In this document: positions 55,360 to 64,000 of the stretch, piece by piece
How the letters are laid out: the number at the start of each line of letters is the position of its first letter
Position numbering within the stretch: the first letter of the stretch is position 1
Origin: Pusillimonas sp. MFBS29
Lineage (GTDB): Bacteria > Pseudomonadota > Gammaproteobacteria > Burkholderiales > Burkholderiaceae_B
NCBI RefSeq assembly: GCF_020687695.1
Contig: NZ_JAJEWL010000005.1
Span: 1-64,000, forward strand
Reading direction: 5' to 3'
DNA length: 64,000 nt
Position numbers and translations under genes: made by a program
The notes under the pieces: model-generated
Told to the model about the DNA's origin: nothing
What the model saw: only the letters and a program-made list of their open reading frames with translations
The model's database searches: none

Positions 55360-56229
55360 CTAGTCGGCGTCGCGGGCTACCGGTCGCTCGGGATCACTGC
55401 ACCACTCACTCCAGGAGCCGGGATATAAGGCCGAGCCCTCCAGGCCGGCCAGCTCCATCGCAAACAGGTTATGGCTGGCCGTAATGCCCGAGCCACACTG
55501 ATGAACAATTTGTTCAGGCGTACGGCCATCGAGCAAAGCTTCGAACTCCTGGCGCAATGCCGGCGCAGGCTTGAAGCGGCCATTGTTCTGAAGATTCAAT
55601 GAGTTGGGGCGATTCAAGGCCTGCGGAATATGGCCTGCCACCGGATCCATGGGTTCGGTCTGGCCCAGATAGCGTTCACGCGCCCGGGCATCCACCACAA
55701 CAAAGCGGGGATCAGTCAAATTCTGCAGTACAGCCTGCGCATCAACCACCGGCATGGCCGCACGGCCAGGCAAGCTCAGGCCCTGGACGGCCTGGGCCTC
55801 GGTGATCCGGGCGGAATTGCGTCCGGTCTGGACGGCTCCGGAGGCATCCAGCCAGGCCTGCCAGCCACCGTCGAGTATGGCTACCCGCTCGTGCCCCAGC
55901 CAACGCAGCATCCACCACAAATGCGCGGCAAAGACGCTGTTTCCGCTGTCGTAGACAACCACTTGGGTTTGCTGCTTCAAACCCTGGCTGCTCATCAGGG
56001 CAGCAAGATCCTCGCGCGAAGGCAATGGATGGCGGCCATTGAAGCCGGTTCGCGGCGCCGACAGCTCCAGCTCATGGTCCAGATAGAGCGCACCGGGGAT
56101 ATGACCCTGTTCATAGGCTTTCCTGCCGGCCTCGTGATCGACCAGGTCATGCCTGACATCGAATATCAGCCAGTTGGCCGCAGGGATGTTGTCTTGCAGT
56201 TCTTCTGCGCTAATCAGCAGCTTAAACAC
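55360..56229 (-). CDS. sseA: 3-mercaptopyruvate sulfurtransferase
   Basis: 289 residues, two rhodanese domains (about 8-125 and 160-280). The active-site loop is HQCGSGITASHN with C245; CGSG[VI]TA marks mercaptopyruvate sulfurtransferases as opposed to the CRKGVT of thiosulfate enzymes. The GTG start at 56229 has AAGGAG seven bases upstream; an ATG 24 bases further in the 5' direction has none. It overlaps the DMT gene by eight bases. Confidence 0.9.
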   Translation of the reverse strand: MFKLLISAEELQDNIPAANWLIFDVRHDLVDHEAGRKAYEQGHIPGALYLDHELELSAPRTGFNGRHPLPSREDLAALMSSQGLKQQTQVVVYDSGNSVFAAHLWWMLRWLGHERVAILDGGWQAWLDASGAVQTGRNSARITEAQAVQGLSLPGRAAMPVVDAQAVLQNLTDPRFVVVDARARERYLGQTEPMDPVAGHIPQALNRPNSLNLQNNGRFKPAPALRQEFEALLDGRTPEQIVHQCGSGITASHNLFAMELAGLEGSALYPGSWSEWCSDPERPVARDAD

Positions 56230-57136
56230 GTCGTGTCTCCTTTTCAGCATCAACCGTTGCCGCCGGCGCCACCGTCAGACCACGCATGATGCGGTCTTCG
56301 GTGTAGGTACGCCAGACTGACAGCAATCCAGAGGCTATGATAAGCCCCATTCCGGCCCATGCAATGACGTCAGGCAAGTCATCCCAGAAAATAATACCCA
56401 GTACGGCTGCAAAAATGATGGTGGTGTACTGCAAGGCGGCAGTCAGCAAGGCCGAGCCCATGCCAAAAGCACGCGTCATGGCCAGTTGACCGACCAGGCC
56501 AAAGACACCAACACCTATCAATGCCAGCCACGCGTGCAGTTCGATCTCGCGCCAGCCATAAAGCAGCAGCCCGGCACCTCCGGTCAGGCACACGACACAG
56601 GAAAAAATAAATACTGTTCGCCATTCGGGCTCGCCTACACGGCCCAGCTGGCGTATCTGCATCATCGCAATGGCCGCCATGGAACCGCCCACCGTACCAA
56701 TCACAGCGGCCAGGAAATGCTCGTGCTCAATGCTGGGGCGCAGTACGGCAAGCACACCCAGAAAACCCATCAGGACGGCCAGGAGACGGATGGGATCACG
56801 CTGATTTCCGCCCCTGAACAGCATCCAGGCGGCAATAAACAAGGGGGCCGTGTAATTCAGGCTGGTGGCTGTGGACAGAGGCAAATGGGACAGAGCGTAA
56901 AAACCAAACCACATTGCCGTAACACCGGACAGATTACGCCATAGGTGCAGCTTCCAGCTTTTGGGGATCAGGCTGCGATGGGTAAATTGGGTCCAGGCGA
57001 ACAAAAGCAGCACCGAAGGGATGCCGCGAAACAGGACGACATGCGGCAAAGAAGCTCCGTAATCTGCAGCCACTTTCACACAGGCGCCCATGCTCGCAAA
57101 CATCATGCTGGCCAGTAACATCCACAGAGACTGCAT
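56222..57136 (-). CDS. DMT-superfamily EamA-type permease
   Basis: 304 residues with about ten predicted helices forming two EamA repeats (from WMLLASMMFASMGACVKV near 5 and GVFGLVGQLAMTRAFGMGS near 210). It resembles S-adenosylmethionine or metabolite exporters of the family; the substrate is unknown. The stop overlaps the sseA start, so they are co-expressed. The TLPLSTATSLNYTAPLF-type stretch near 105 is typical. Confidence 0.85.
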   Translation of the reverse strand: MQSLWMLLASMMFASMGACVKVAADYGASLPHVVLFRGIPSVLLLFAWTQFTHRSLIPKSWKLHLWRNLSGVTAMWFGFYALSHLPLSTATSLNYTAPLFIAAWMLFRGGNQRDPIRLLAVLMGFLGVLAVLRPSIEHEHFLAAVIGTVGGSMAAIAMMQIRQLGRVGEPEWRTVFIFSCVVCLTGGAGLLLYGWREIELHAWLALIGVGVFGLVGQLAMTRAFGMGSALLTAALQYTTIIFAAVLGIIFWDDLPDVIAWAGMGLIIASGLLSVWRTYTEDRIMRGLTVAPAATVDAEKETRRV

Positions 57137-57150
57137 CCACTCTACCGCTA

Positions 57151-57183
57151 TTGAGAATATAAAAAATCAGCCGATACTATACT
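57151..57183 (+). promoter_or_regulatory. Candidate promoter of htpX
   Basis: TTGAGA at 57151-57156 (five of six to the -35 consensus) followed by GATACT at 57173-57178 (16-base spacer) and an overlapping TATACT at 57178-57183. No clear heat-shock (sigma-32) element is seen in the 167-base gap to the DMT gene. Confidence 0.4.
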
Positions 57184-57303
57184 CTTGTGCCGGAAAAAAT
57201 ATCGGCAGACGGCTTTAAATTACCGGAACCTGCCCCCATTTACACAGTCCAACCCCGCATAACAACTATTTCCAACGCTCGCCTTGACGGGAATCATCAG
57301 AAT

Positions 57304-58185
57304 ATGAAACGAATTTTTCTGTTCCTCATGACCAACGTAGCGGTCATGATCGTACTCAGCGCATCCATGAACATTCTGGGTGTGGGGCGCTACCTGACCG
57401 CCAACGGTCTGGATCTGACCCAATTGCTGATTTTTTCAGCCATCATAGGTTTCACCGGCTCCATCATTTCGCTGCTGATCAGCAAATGGATGGCCAAGCA
57501 ATCGACCGGGGCACGGGTCATTGATCCTCAGGCGCCCGCCAACGCGCGCGAAGCCTGGTTGCTCGATACCGTTCATCAACTGGCCGACCGCGCCGGCATC
57601 GGCCGTCCTGAAGTCGCCATCTACGAAGGTGCGCCCAATGCATTTGCGACCGGCGCCTTCAAGAACGACGCGCTGGTCGCCGTTTCTACAGGCCTGCTGG
57701 ACAGCATGACTGAAGAAGAAGTCGCGGCTGTCCTGGGGCACGAAGTGGCCCACGTCGCCAACGGCGACATGGTTACCCTGACCCTGATCCAGGGTGTGGT
57801 CAACACCTTCGTGGTGTTTCTGGCGCGTATTGCCGGCTACTTCATCGATAAGGTCGTATTCAAGAATGACCGCGAAGTCGGCATAGGCTACTACATCACA
57901 GTCATCGTCTGTGAACTGGTATTTGGTGTTCTGGCCTCGATTATCGTGGCATGGTTCTCGCGCCAGCGCGAGTACCGCGCCGACGCCGGGTCTGCCAGCC
58001 TGCTGGGTTCGCGCGAACCCATGATACGTGCACTGGCCCGTCTGGGTGGTGTTGAAGCGGGCGAATTACCCAAAAACTTCCAGGCTTCGGGTATTTCAGG
58101 CACCAAGGCCATCAGCGCCATGTTCTCGACACACCCGCCGATTGCAGCACGCATTCATGCACTTCAAGCCGCGCAGCGCCTGTAA
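57304..58185 (+). CDS. htpX: Membrane zinc metalloprotease HtpX
   Basis: 293 residues (E. coli HtpX 293). Two N-terminal helices (about 4-24, 38-60), the zinc motif HEVAH at 146-150 and a third ligand in [10 protein letters not shown] near 225, with two further helices between. It degrades misfolded inner-membrane proteins together with FtsH. The ATG at 57304 gives the family N terminus [15 protein letters not shown]; upstream in-frame starts lie in the promoter region. Confidence 0.95.
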   Translation: MKRIFLFLMTNVAVMIVLSASMNILGVGRYLTANGLDLTQLLIFSAIIGFTGSIISLLISKWMAKQSTGARVIDPQAPANAREAWLLDTVHQLADRAGIGRPEVAIYEGAPNAFATGAFKNDALVAVSTGLLDSMTEEEVAAVLGHEVAHVANGDMVTLTLIQGVVNTFVVFLARIAGYFIDKVVFKNDREVGIGYYITVIVCELVFGVLASIIVAWFSRQREYRADAGSASLLGSREPMIRALARLGGVEAGELPKNFQASGISGTKAISAMFSTHPPIAARIHALQAAQRL

Positions 58186-58198
58186 TACCCTGCCGTAC

Positions 58199-58224
58199 GG
58201 AACAGGCCTTAGTGGGCCTGTTCC
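58199..58224. repeat. Perfect inverted repeat across the polA stop codon
   Basis: GGAACAGGCC (58199-58208) and GGCCTGTTCC (58215-58224) form a perfect 10-base-pair stem with a six-base loop. The polA stop (58211-58209) sits in the loop and the last polA codons in one arm. It lies between the converging htpX and polA genes. No T run follows on either strand. Confidence 0.8.
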
Positions 58225-60926
58225 CAGTTGGGGCCGGCCCCCACTTCGGCCACCAGCGGCACGCTCAGGCTGGCTACATTGCACATCAGGCCCGGCAAGT
58301 GCTTTTTAACGAGATCAACCTCATCATCAGGCACCTCAAGGACCAGTTCATCGTGTACCTGCATGACCATCATGGTTTTCAGTCCTTCAGCGTGCAACCA
58401 CTCTTGTACCGCAACCATAGCCATCTTGATCAGGTCAGCCGCTGTGCCCTGCATGGGCGCATTGATGGCGGCGCGCTCGGCTGCAGCACGGCGCGGACCC
58501 TTGGCGCCACGCAGTTCAGGCAGCCATAAGCGACGACCGAATACCGTCTCTACATAACCCTGTTCATTGGCCATGCGCTTGGTGGTTTCCATATACGTTG
58601 CCACGCCCGGGTAGCGTGCAAAGTAGCGGTCAATATAGGCGCGCGCCGCGTCGCGCGTGATCTCGAGATTGGACGCCAGCCCGAACTCGCCCATCCCGTA
58701 GATCAGGCCGAAGTTGATGGCTTTTGCTGCCCGGCGCTGTTCGGCGGTGACGTCGTCCTGCGCAACACCAAAGATTTCGGCCGCCGTGGCCCGGTGAATG
58801 TCATCGCCACGTTCAAATGCCTGCTTCAGATTCGCGTCGTCCGAGACATGCGCCATGACGCGCAATTCGATTTGCGAATAGTCTGCCGACACGATCTGGC
58901 CTCGATCGGCAACAAAGGCCGCCCTGACCCGGCGCCCTTCGGGGGTACGCACCGGAATGTTCTGCAAGTTGGGATCAGAAGAGGAAAGTCGCCCCGTAAT
59001 GACGGCGGCCTGGGCGTAACGGGTGTGAACGCGCCCGGTACGCGGATTGATCATCTTGGGCAACTTGTCGGTATAAGTGGACTTCAGCTTGGCTACCCCC
59101 CGGTACTCAAGCAACAGGGCCGGCAAAGGGTAGTCCTGCGCCAGTTTGGTCAGCACGTCCTCATCGGTAGAGGGCGCACCGCTGGGCGTCTTGCGTATCA
59201 CTGGCAACTCCATGCGCTGGAACAGGATCTCACCCAATTGCTTGGGCGAGTTCAGGTTGAATGGTTGCCCGGCCAGCTCGTAGGCCTTTTCTTCGAAGGC
59301 CAGCAATTTCTGACCCAGTTCGTGACTTTGCTGCGCCAGCAGCTTCCCGTCTATGGCCACGCCATTGCGCTCTATGGTAGTGAGGGTTGCCGAGGTCTTG
59401 ATTTCAAGCTGATAAATGCGTTCCAGACCGGCATCTTCCTTTACCTTGGGACGCAGCACCTGATGCAGCTGCAGGGTGAAATCGGCGTCTTCGCAGGCGT
59501 AGTGCGACGCCCTGTCGACATCAAGCTCATCGAACCTGATTTGCTTGGCACCCTTGCCGCACAACTCTTCATACGTAGTGCCGGTGCGCCCCAGCCATCG
59601 TTCGGCCAGCTCCTGCATGTTTACCCGTTTGTGTGATTCGAGCACATAGGCCTGCAGCATGGTGTCTTCAGTCACACCGGCCAGCGCCACCCCTTCGTTG
59701 GCAAAAACATGGGTGTCGTATTTCGCATTGTGCAGCAGCTTGTGCGCACCCGTATTCTCGAGCCAGGGACGCAAGCGCTCCAGGACTTCCTGCTTGGGTA
59801 GCTGAAGCGGTTGGTCAGTGCCCCGGTGGGCCACCGGTATATAGCAGGCTTCGCTCGCACTGACCGACAGGGACAGGCCGACCAGGCTGGCCTGCATAGG
59901 ATCCAGTGAAGTCGTTTCGGTATCGAGCGCAACCAGATCCGCCGACTCTATGATTTTCAGCCAGCGATCGAAATCCGCCCAGTTATCGACAGTTTCATAG
60001 GCCAGTTGCACCGGAGCCTGCGGAGCTTCCTGCGACACCCGGCTGTCCTGTTCTGGAACACTGTCGGCGTCGCCCGTCAGTTCTCGCAGCCAGGTGCGAA
60101 AGCCGTACTCGTTGTACAGGCTGATCAGGGCGTCACGATCGACAGGCGTCGGGACAAATGCCGGCAATCCTCCGGCAAGCTCCGGAATGTCACAGTCGGT
60201 TTTGATGGTGACCAGCTTGCGGGTCATGTCGAAATTCGGGATGGCGGCCCGCAGATTATTGCCCGCCACGCCTTTGACGGAGTCGGCGTTCTCGACCAGA
60301 GCATCCAGTGTATTGAATTGCGCCAGCCATTTGGCTGCCGTTTTCGGCCCCACCTTTTCAACGCCGGGAATATTGTCGGCCGTGTCGCCGGTAAGCATCA
60401 GAAAGTCCACGATCTGATCAGGCCTGACGCCGAACTTTGCAATCACACCGTCGATATCCTGGCGCTCGGAGCTCATGGTATTGATCAGTTCGACGTGCTC
60501 ATTGACCAATTGAGCCAGATCTTTATCGCCGGTGGAAATCACCGTATGCACATTTTCCCGGGTGGCACGCTGGGCCAGCGTACCGATGATGTCATCGGCC
60601 TCGACCCCGGGTACCGCCAGCACCGGCCAGCCCAGTGCGGCAACTGCTTTGTGTATGGGCTCGATCTGCGCAGCCAGCTCTTCAGGCATGGAAGGCCGGT
60701 TTCCCTTGTATAAAGGATAGATGTCGTCACGAAAAGTTTTACCGCGCGCGTCAAAAACACAAGCCGCGTAATCCGCCTTGTAATCCTGCACCAGTCTCCT
60801 TAACATGGAGATGACTCCATAAAGGGCACCTGTGGGTTCTTCTTTGGCGTTTCGCAGGTCTGGCATGGCGTGATAAGCACGATACAAATAGCTGGACCCA
60901 TCAACAAGCAACAAGGTTTTTTTCAT
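58209..60926 (-). CDS. polA: DNA polymerase I
   Basis: 905 residues (E. coli 928). N-terminal 5'-nuclease domain starting MKKTLLLVDGSSYLYRAYHAM, 3'-5' exonuclease domain with an intact VALDTETTSLD (D and E of ExoI), and the polymerase with ADYSQIELRVMAHVS and VMQVHDELVLEVPDDE. The ATG at 60926 gives the family start; an ATG 132 bases upstream lies inside the divergent gene. The start codon overlaps that of the LOG gene on the other strand by two bases. Confidence 0.97.
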   Translation of the reverse strand: MKKTLLLVDGSSYLYRAYHAMPDLRNAKEEPTGALYGVISMLRRLVQDYKADYAACVFDARGKTFRDDIYPLYKGNRPSMPEELAAQIEPIHKAVAALGWPVLAVPGVEADDIIGTLAQRATRENVHTVISTGDKDLAQLVNEHVELINTMSSERQDIDGVIAKFGVRPDQIVDFLMLTGDTADNIPGVEKVGPKTAAKWLAQFNTLDALVENADSVKGVAGNNLRAAIPNFDMTRKLVTIKTDCDIPELAGGLPAFVPTPVDRDALISLYNEYGFRTWLRELTGDADSVPEQDSRVSQEAPQAPVQLAYETVDNWADFDRWLKIIESADLVALDTETTSLDPMQASLVGLSLSVSASEACYIPVAHRGTDQPLQLPKQEVLERLRPWLENTGAHKLLHNAKYDTHVFANEGVALAGVTEDTMLQAYVLESHKRVNMQELAERWLGRTGTTYEELCGKGAKQIRFDELDVDRASHYACEDADFTLQLHQVLRPKVKEDAGLERIYQLEIKTSATLTTIERNGVAIDGKLLAQQSHELGQKLLAFEEKAYELAGQPFNLNSPKQLGEILFQRMELPVIRKTPSGAPSTDEDVLTKLAQDYPLPALLLEYRGVAKLKSTYTDKLPKMINPRTGRVHTRYAQAAVITGRLSSSDPNLQNIPVRTPEGRRVRAAFVADRGQIVSADYSQIELRVMAHVSDDANLKQAFERGDDIHRATAAEIFGVAQDDVTAEQRRAAKAINFGLIYGMGEFGLASNLEITRDAARAYIDRYFARYPGVATYMETTKRMANEQGYVETVFGRRLWLPELRGAKGPRRAAAERAAINAPMQGTAADLIKMAMVAVQEWLHAEGLKTMMVMQVHDELVLEVPDDEVDLVKKHLPGLMCNVASLSVPLVAEVGAGPNWEQAH

Positions 60927-61605
60927 GTCAAGCAATAAAATAGTTCGCACGCCGGCGGCGCAACAGATTCCAGGAATTATGGCAGAGTTACAGACTGCCG
61001 CCGAAACACTACAGAATATAGGTTGGGGCGTAAGCGTATTCGGAAGTGCGCGTATCAAACCCGATTCGCCTTATTATGCCCTGGGCGAAGAACTGGGCGC
61101 CCGGCTCGCCAAGGCGGGGCTTACCGTCATTGCCGGCGGCGGGCCAGGCATCATGGAAGCCACAAACAAGGGCGCCTTCGAAGCCGGCGGCAACAGCATA
61201 GGCCTGAATATCAAACTGCCTCATGAAACCAAGAATAACCGCTATCAGACCCACAGCCTGTCTTTTGACTACTTTTATTCGCGCAAGGCCACTTTCTTCA
61301 TGCACAGTGCCGCCTACATCGCCCTGCCCGGTGGCTACGGCACACTCGACGAACTCTTTGAAGTCATGACACTGGTCCAGACCGGCAAGGTCCCCCCTGC
61401 TCCTATCGTACTGATCGGTACCGAGTTCTGGTCGGGGCTGATAGACTGGCTCAAGCAAGGCCCGCTGGCCAACCACCTCATTGCCGCACACGACGTAAAG
61501 TTGTTTACCCTGACCGATGATCTTGATCTGGTCATGCGCAATATCGAAGCCTTTTGCGCCGAGTTCGTCGACGAATGCCATACGGCTCCCGCCCTTCCCG
61601 AATAA
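60925..61605 (+). CDS. LOG-family protein (TIGR00730, cytokinin riboside 5'-monophosphate phosphoribohydrolase type)
   Basis: 226 residues of Rossmann type. GGGPGIMEATNKGAFEAGG near 71-89 and PGGYGTLDELFE near 135-146 are the LOG signature (catalytic glutamate and arginine-binding loop). Members cleave nucleotide monophosphates to base and ribose phosphate; the old name lysine decarboxylase is wrong. The ATG at 60925 has AAGG eight bases before it, inside the 5' end of polA. An alternative ATG at 60979 has AGGA only three bases away. Confidence 0.86.
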   Translation: MSSNKIVRTPAAQQIPGIMAELQTAAETLQNIGWGVSVFGSARIKPDSPYYALGEELGARLAKAGLTVIAGGGPGIMEATNKGAFEAGGNSIGLNIKLPHETKNNRYQTHSLSFDYFYSRKATFFMHSAAYIALPGGYGTLDELFEVMTLVQTGKVPPAPIVLIGTEFWSGLIDWLKQGPLANHLIAAHDVKLFTLTDDLDLVMRNIEAFCAEFVDECHTAPALPE

Positions 61606-61679
61606 GCGGCGACATGGGCATACAATAGTTTTCTGTCTTTTTAGTTAACCTCTGTACTAACTTTCCAATCGTTGATCTC

Positions 61680-63158
61680 ATGACACAGCAACTACCGATA
61701 GAACTGCAAGACCCGACCCTGTTCAAAACTGCTTCCTATATCGATGGCAAATGGATTCAAGCCACCGATAACGGCACCTTCCCGGTCGACAACCCAGCCA
61801 ACGGCAGCACCATCGCCCAGGTAACCAACCTTGAAGTCGATCAGGCCCAGGCCGCCATCGCCGCCGCCGACAAGGCATTCAAAGGCTGGCGCGCACGCAC
61901 CGGCAAAGAACGCGCCGGCATCTTGCGCAAGTGGTTCGACCTGATCATCGCCAACACCGAAGATCTGGCCCGACTCATGACGCTGGAGCAAGGCAAGCCC
62001 GTTGCCGAAGCGCGTGGTGAAATTGGCTACGGGGCCTCTTTTGTCGAGTGGTTTGGCGAGCAGGCCAAGCGCGTCAACGGTGACATCATGTCCTCGCCCA
62101 GCAAGGCCAACCGCATGCTGGTCATGCGCGAACCGATAGGTGTGTGCGCGGCCATCACCCCCTGGAACTTCCCCATTGCCATGATTACCCGCAAGGTTGC
62201 TCCGGCACTGGCCGCCGGCTGCACCGTGGTGCTCAAGCCCGCCGAGCAGACGCCGCTGTCGGCACTGGCACTGGCCGAGCTGGCAGAACGTGCCGGTATC
62301 CCCGCCGGCGTGCTCAATATCCTTACCGCCGACAGTGACCGTTCCATCGCCATTGGCAAAGTCTTGTGCAGCAGCCCGGTGGTCAAGAAGGTAACATTTA
62401 CCGGTTCAACAGCCGTCGGCCGCATACTCATGCAGCAAAGTGCCCCCACCATCAAGAAAATGTCACTGGAACTGGGTGGCCACGCTCCGTTCATCGTTTT
62501 CGAAGATGCCGACATCGACGCCGCGGTGGAAGGCGCCATGATCGCCAAGTACCGCAACGCCGGCCAGACTTGCGTGTGTACGAACCGCATTTATGTCCAT
62601 GAGTCGGTTTACGATGCTTTCATCGAAAAATTTTCCGCCACGGTTGGCGCCCTGAAGGTCGGCGACGGGTTTGCCGACAAGATCACCCAGGGTCCGCTCA
62701 TCGACGACGCCGCCGTCCAGAAGGTGCGCGAGCATGTGGAAGACGCCCTGGGCAAGGGTGCCAAGGTTGCTACCGGCGGGCAGGCACACGAGCTGGGCGG
62801 ACGCTTCTTCCAGCCCACGGTGCTGTCCAATATCACCGAAGACATGCTCTGCATGCGCGAAGAAACGTTCGGGCCGCTGGCACCCGTGGTCAAGTTCACT
62901 GACGAAGGCCATGTAATCGAGCTGGCCAACAATACCGAATACGGCCTGGCCGCATATTTCTACAGCCGTGACATCGCCCGGATCTTCCGGGTTGCCGAGG
63001 CGCTGGAATACGGTATGGTTGGTGTCAACACCGGCCTGATATCCAACGAAGTTGCTCCCTTCGGCGGCGTCAAGCAATCCGGTCTGGGGCGTGAAGGCTC
63101 CGTCTATGGCATGGACGATTTCATGGAAATGAAATACGTTTGCCTGGGCGGCATGTAA
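61680..63158 (+). CDS. gabD: NADP-dependent succinate-semialdehyde dehydrogenase
   Basis: 492 residues (E. coli GabD 482). Catalytic E264 in MSLELGGHAP and C298 in NAGQTCVCTNR, with the second cysteine C300 as in E. coli GabD, where the pair forms a redox disulphide. The NADP site stretch is TPWNFPIAMITRK (160-172) and FTGSTAVGR (240-248). It oxidises succinate semialdehyde to succinate. No gabT is adjacent. A strong terminator follows. Confidence 0.92.
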   Translation: MTQQLPIELQDPTLFKTASYIDGKWIQATDNGTFPVDNPANGSTIAQVTNLEVDQAQAAIAAADKAFKGWRARTGKERAGILRKWFDLIIANTEDLARLMTLEQGKPVAEARGEIGYGASFVEWFGEQAKRVNGDIMSSPSKANRMLVMREPIGVCAAITPWNFPIAMITRKVAPALAAGCTVVLKPAEQTPLSALALAELAERAGIPAGVLNILTADSDRSIAIGKVLCSSPVVKKVTFTGSTAVGRILMQQSAPTIKKMSLELGGHAPFIVFEDADIDAAVEGAMIAKYRNAGQTCVCTNRIYVHESVYDAFIEKFSATVGALKVGDGFADKITQGPLIDDAAVQKVREHVEDALGKGAKVATGGQAHELGGRFFQPTVLSNITEDMLCMREETFGPLAPVVKFTDEGHVIELANNTEYGLAAYFYSRDIARIFRVAEALEYGMVGVNTGLISNEVAPFGGVKQSGLGREGSVYGMDDFMEMKYVCLGGM

Positions 63159-63204
63159 GTCGGCCATACACCGCCGGTCCCTGACACGGCGGCCCGGCAC
63201 ACTC

Positions 63205-63250
63205 CGGGCGCCTGAGGAACACTGATAGTCCTCAGGCGCCCGTTTTGTTT
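63205..63250 (+). terminator. Intrinsic terminator of gabD
   Basis: A perfect 14-base-pair stem, 63205-63218 (CGGGCGCCTGAGGA) against 63229-63242, with a ten-base loop, followed by TTTTGTTT at 63243-63250. Confidence 0.92.
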
Positions 63251-63514
63251 GCCTGCCCGGACAAGCCCATCCTCTTTTACCTCATCGGCATTTACCCTAA
63301 CCGCCAGTAATTCCAGGTACTGGCTCCTGCCCCGAAACAGGCGTGAAATATAGGATTTTTAATAAAAATCAAGGATATCGTGCCGAACTGGTCCTATCTA
63401 ATAAAACCATCTGGACCTAGTCGTCATCCCGGACTGTGGGCACTATCGGATTCACACAGAGACACAAATGATTCAATCTATAAACGCTGTCCTGCCACCT
63501 TACTGGAGATAACC
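63251..63514. other. Non-coding upstream region of tauA
   Basis: No gene is supported in the 264 bases before tauA. It holds an inverted repeat CCAGTA (63304-63309)/TACTGG (63318-63323) and the palindrome described separately. No confident -35/-10 pair is seen. The binding site GGAG precedes the tauA ATG. Confidence 0.7.
63354..63370. promoter_or_regulatory. AT-rich palindrome upstream of tauA, candidate operator
   Basis: GATTTTTA (63354-63361) and TAAAAATC (63363-63370) form a perfect eight-base inverted repeat around a central A, 145 bases before tauA. LysR-type sulfur regulators use A/T-rich sites upstream of tau genes, but this match is not specific. Confidence 0.35.
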
Positions 63515-64000
63515 ATGGATTCCCTGTTTAGACGTGCACGTAAAGTCGCCCTGCTTGGTATCACCTCCGCCGCATTCGGTCTTGGATCCGTCGCCGCCCA
63601 CGCCCAGACCAAAGTTGTAGTCGGCTATCAACAAATTGTAGGTCCATTCGTCAGTGCCATTGCCGATGGCAGCTTCGACAAAGCTGCAGCCGAGGCCGGC
63701 TACAAGATAGACTGGCGCCAGTTCAGCTCTGCCGGCGACATCTCGAGCGCATTTGCCTCCCGCGACGTTCCCATCGGTGTACTGGGCTCGACAGGCATTA
63801 CGGCGGCCGTGACTCGCGGCGTCGATATGGAGCTGTTCTGGATTCTGGACAACATTGGCAAATCGGAAGCGCTGGTTGCCCGTAACGGCTCTGGCATAGA
63901 AAAGCCTGAAGATCTGATCGGCAAAAAGGTAGGTGTACCCTTTGTATCTACGGCGCACTTTCATTTGCTGGTCGGCATGGACAAAGTCTGGAAGCTCGAC
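63515..64000 (+). CDS. tauA: Taurine ABC transporter substrate-binding protein TauA, partial (3' end beyond window)
   Basis: The first 162 codons are present with no stop, so the gene runs off the window. A signal peptide ends at AHA-QTKV (residues 28-31). The mature part reads VGYQQIVGPFVSAIADGSF and later IGKSEALVARNG and EKPEDLIGKKVGVPFVST, close in pattern to E. coli TauA. It binds taurine or another sulfonate in the periplasm. The start ATG at 63515 has GGAG six bases before it. tauB and tauC are expected to the right. Confidence 0.85.
   Translation, partial: MDSLFRRARKVALLGITSAAFGLGSVAAHAQTKVVVGYQQIVGPFVSAIADGSFDKAAAEAGYKIDWRQFSSAGDISSAFASRDVPIGVLGSTGITAAVTRGVDMELFWILDNIGKSEALVARNGSGIEKPEDLIGKKVGVPFVSTAHFHLLVGMDKVWKLD

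Noticed and set aside
60925-61605. Lysine decarboxylase
   Set aside because: The PGGYGT and GGGPGIMEA motifs mark the LOG family; the decarboxylase label is an old misannotation.
1-64000. CRISPR arrays, insertion sequences, prophage or tRNA genes
   Set aside because: I looked at all gaps between genes and saw no regularly spaced repeats, transposase-like proteins, long terminal repeats or tRNA cloverleaf sequences.

Overview
The window looks like chromosomal core sequence of a betaproteobacterium, most likely family Alcaligenaceae (Bordetella, Achromobacter, Pusillimonas relatives). The pointers are protein content and gene order: dnaE followed by lipopolysaccharide (LPS) core glycosyltransferases, hrpA-argA-yggX, alaC-hom-thrC, rpsF-priB-rpsR-rplI-dnaB, xseB-ispA-dxs, an hpnCDE squalene operon and a Kdo kinase. 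I assign the family from memory of these orders and not from a search. I see no insertion sequence, prophage, CRISPR array, tRNA or rRNA, and no defence island. Almost every base is in a recognisable gene.

Layout. 0-2 kb: RNase G. 2-4.3 kb: lipid A flippase msbA with a small lipoprotein. 4.3-7.2 kb: a rightward block of a GT9 heptosyltransferase-like protein, a DUF218 membrane protein, a YkgJ-type cysteine cluster protein and a TerB/DUF533 protein. 7.2-16.5 kb: dnaE followed on the same strand by six envelope genes (three GT4, one GT2, two polysaccharide deacetylases), the first four genes joined by ATGA overlaps. 16.5-22.2 kb: hrpA, argA, yggX. 22.3-35.5 kb: a long leftward run reading alr, SDR, radA, TSUP permease, FtsX-like permease, kdkA, potFGHI, an Spx/ArsC-like protein, rpiA, phoU. 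35.6-38.8 kb: hpnCDE. 38.8-42.7 kb: alaC-hom-thrC. 42.9-46.5 kb: a Mth938-domain protein, bcp, PIN-PhoH ATPase, pdxA. 46.5-49.6 kb: rpsF-priB-rpsR-rplI, then dnaB. 49.8-54 kb: xseB-ispA-dxs-folE2. 54.2-58.2 kb: an orphan Rieske oxygenase, sseA, a DMT permease, htpX. 58.2-63.2 kb: polA, a LOG-family protein, gabD. The window ends inside tauA.

Three themes link the genes. The first is the outer membrane: msbA, the GT9 gene, the dnaE-coupled core cluster and kdkA together cover Kdo phosphorylation, core assembly and lipid A-core export. The second is isoprenoids: dxs and ispA make farnesyl diphosphate and hpnCDE convert it to squalene, though no squalene-hopene cyclase is in view. The third is replication and repair: dnaE, polA, dnaB, priB, radA.

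The most interesting system-level feature is the envelope cluster behind dnaE. It holds two glycosyltransferase/deacetylase pairs, suggesting two de-N-acetylated amino sugars in the LPS core. Other points worth checking are a Pho-box-like repeat before an orphan phoU, overlapping divergent start codons of polA and a LOG gene, a perfect inverted repeat across the polA stop codon, an FtsX-type permease without its ATPase, and an orphan Rieske oxygenase. I found no system I could honestly call wholly undescribed.
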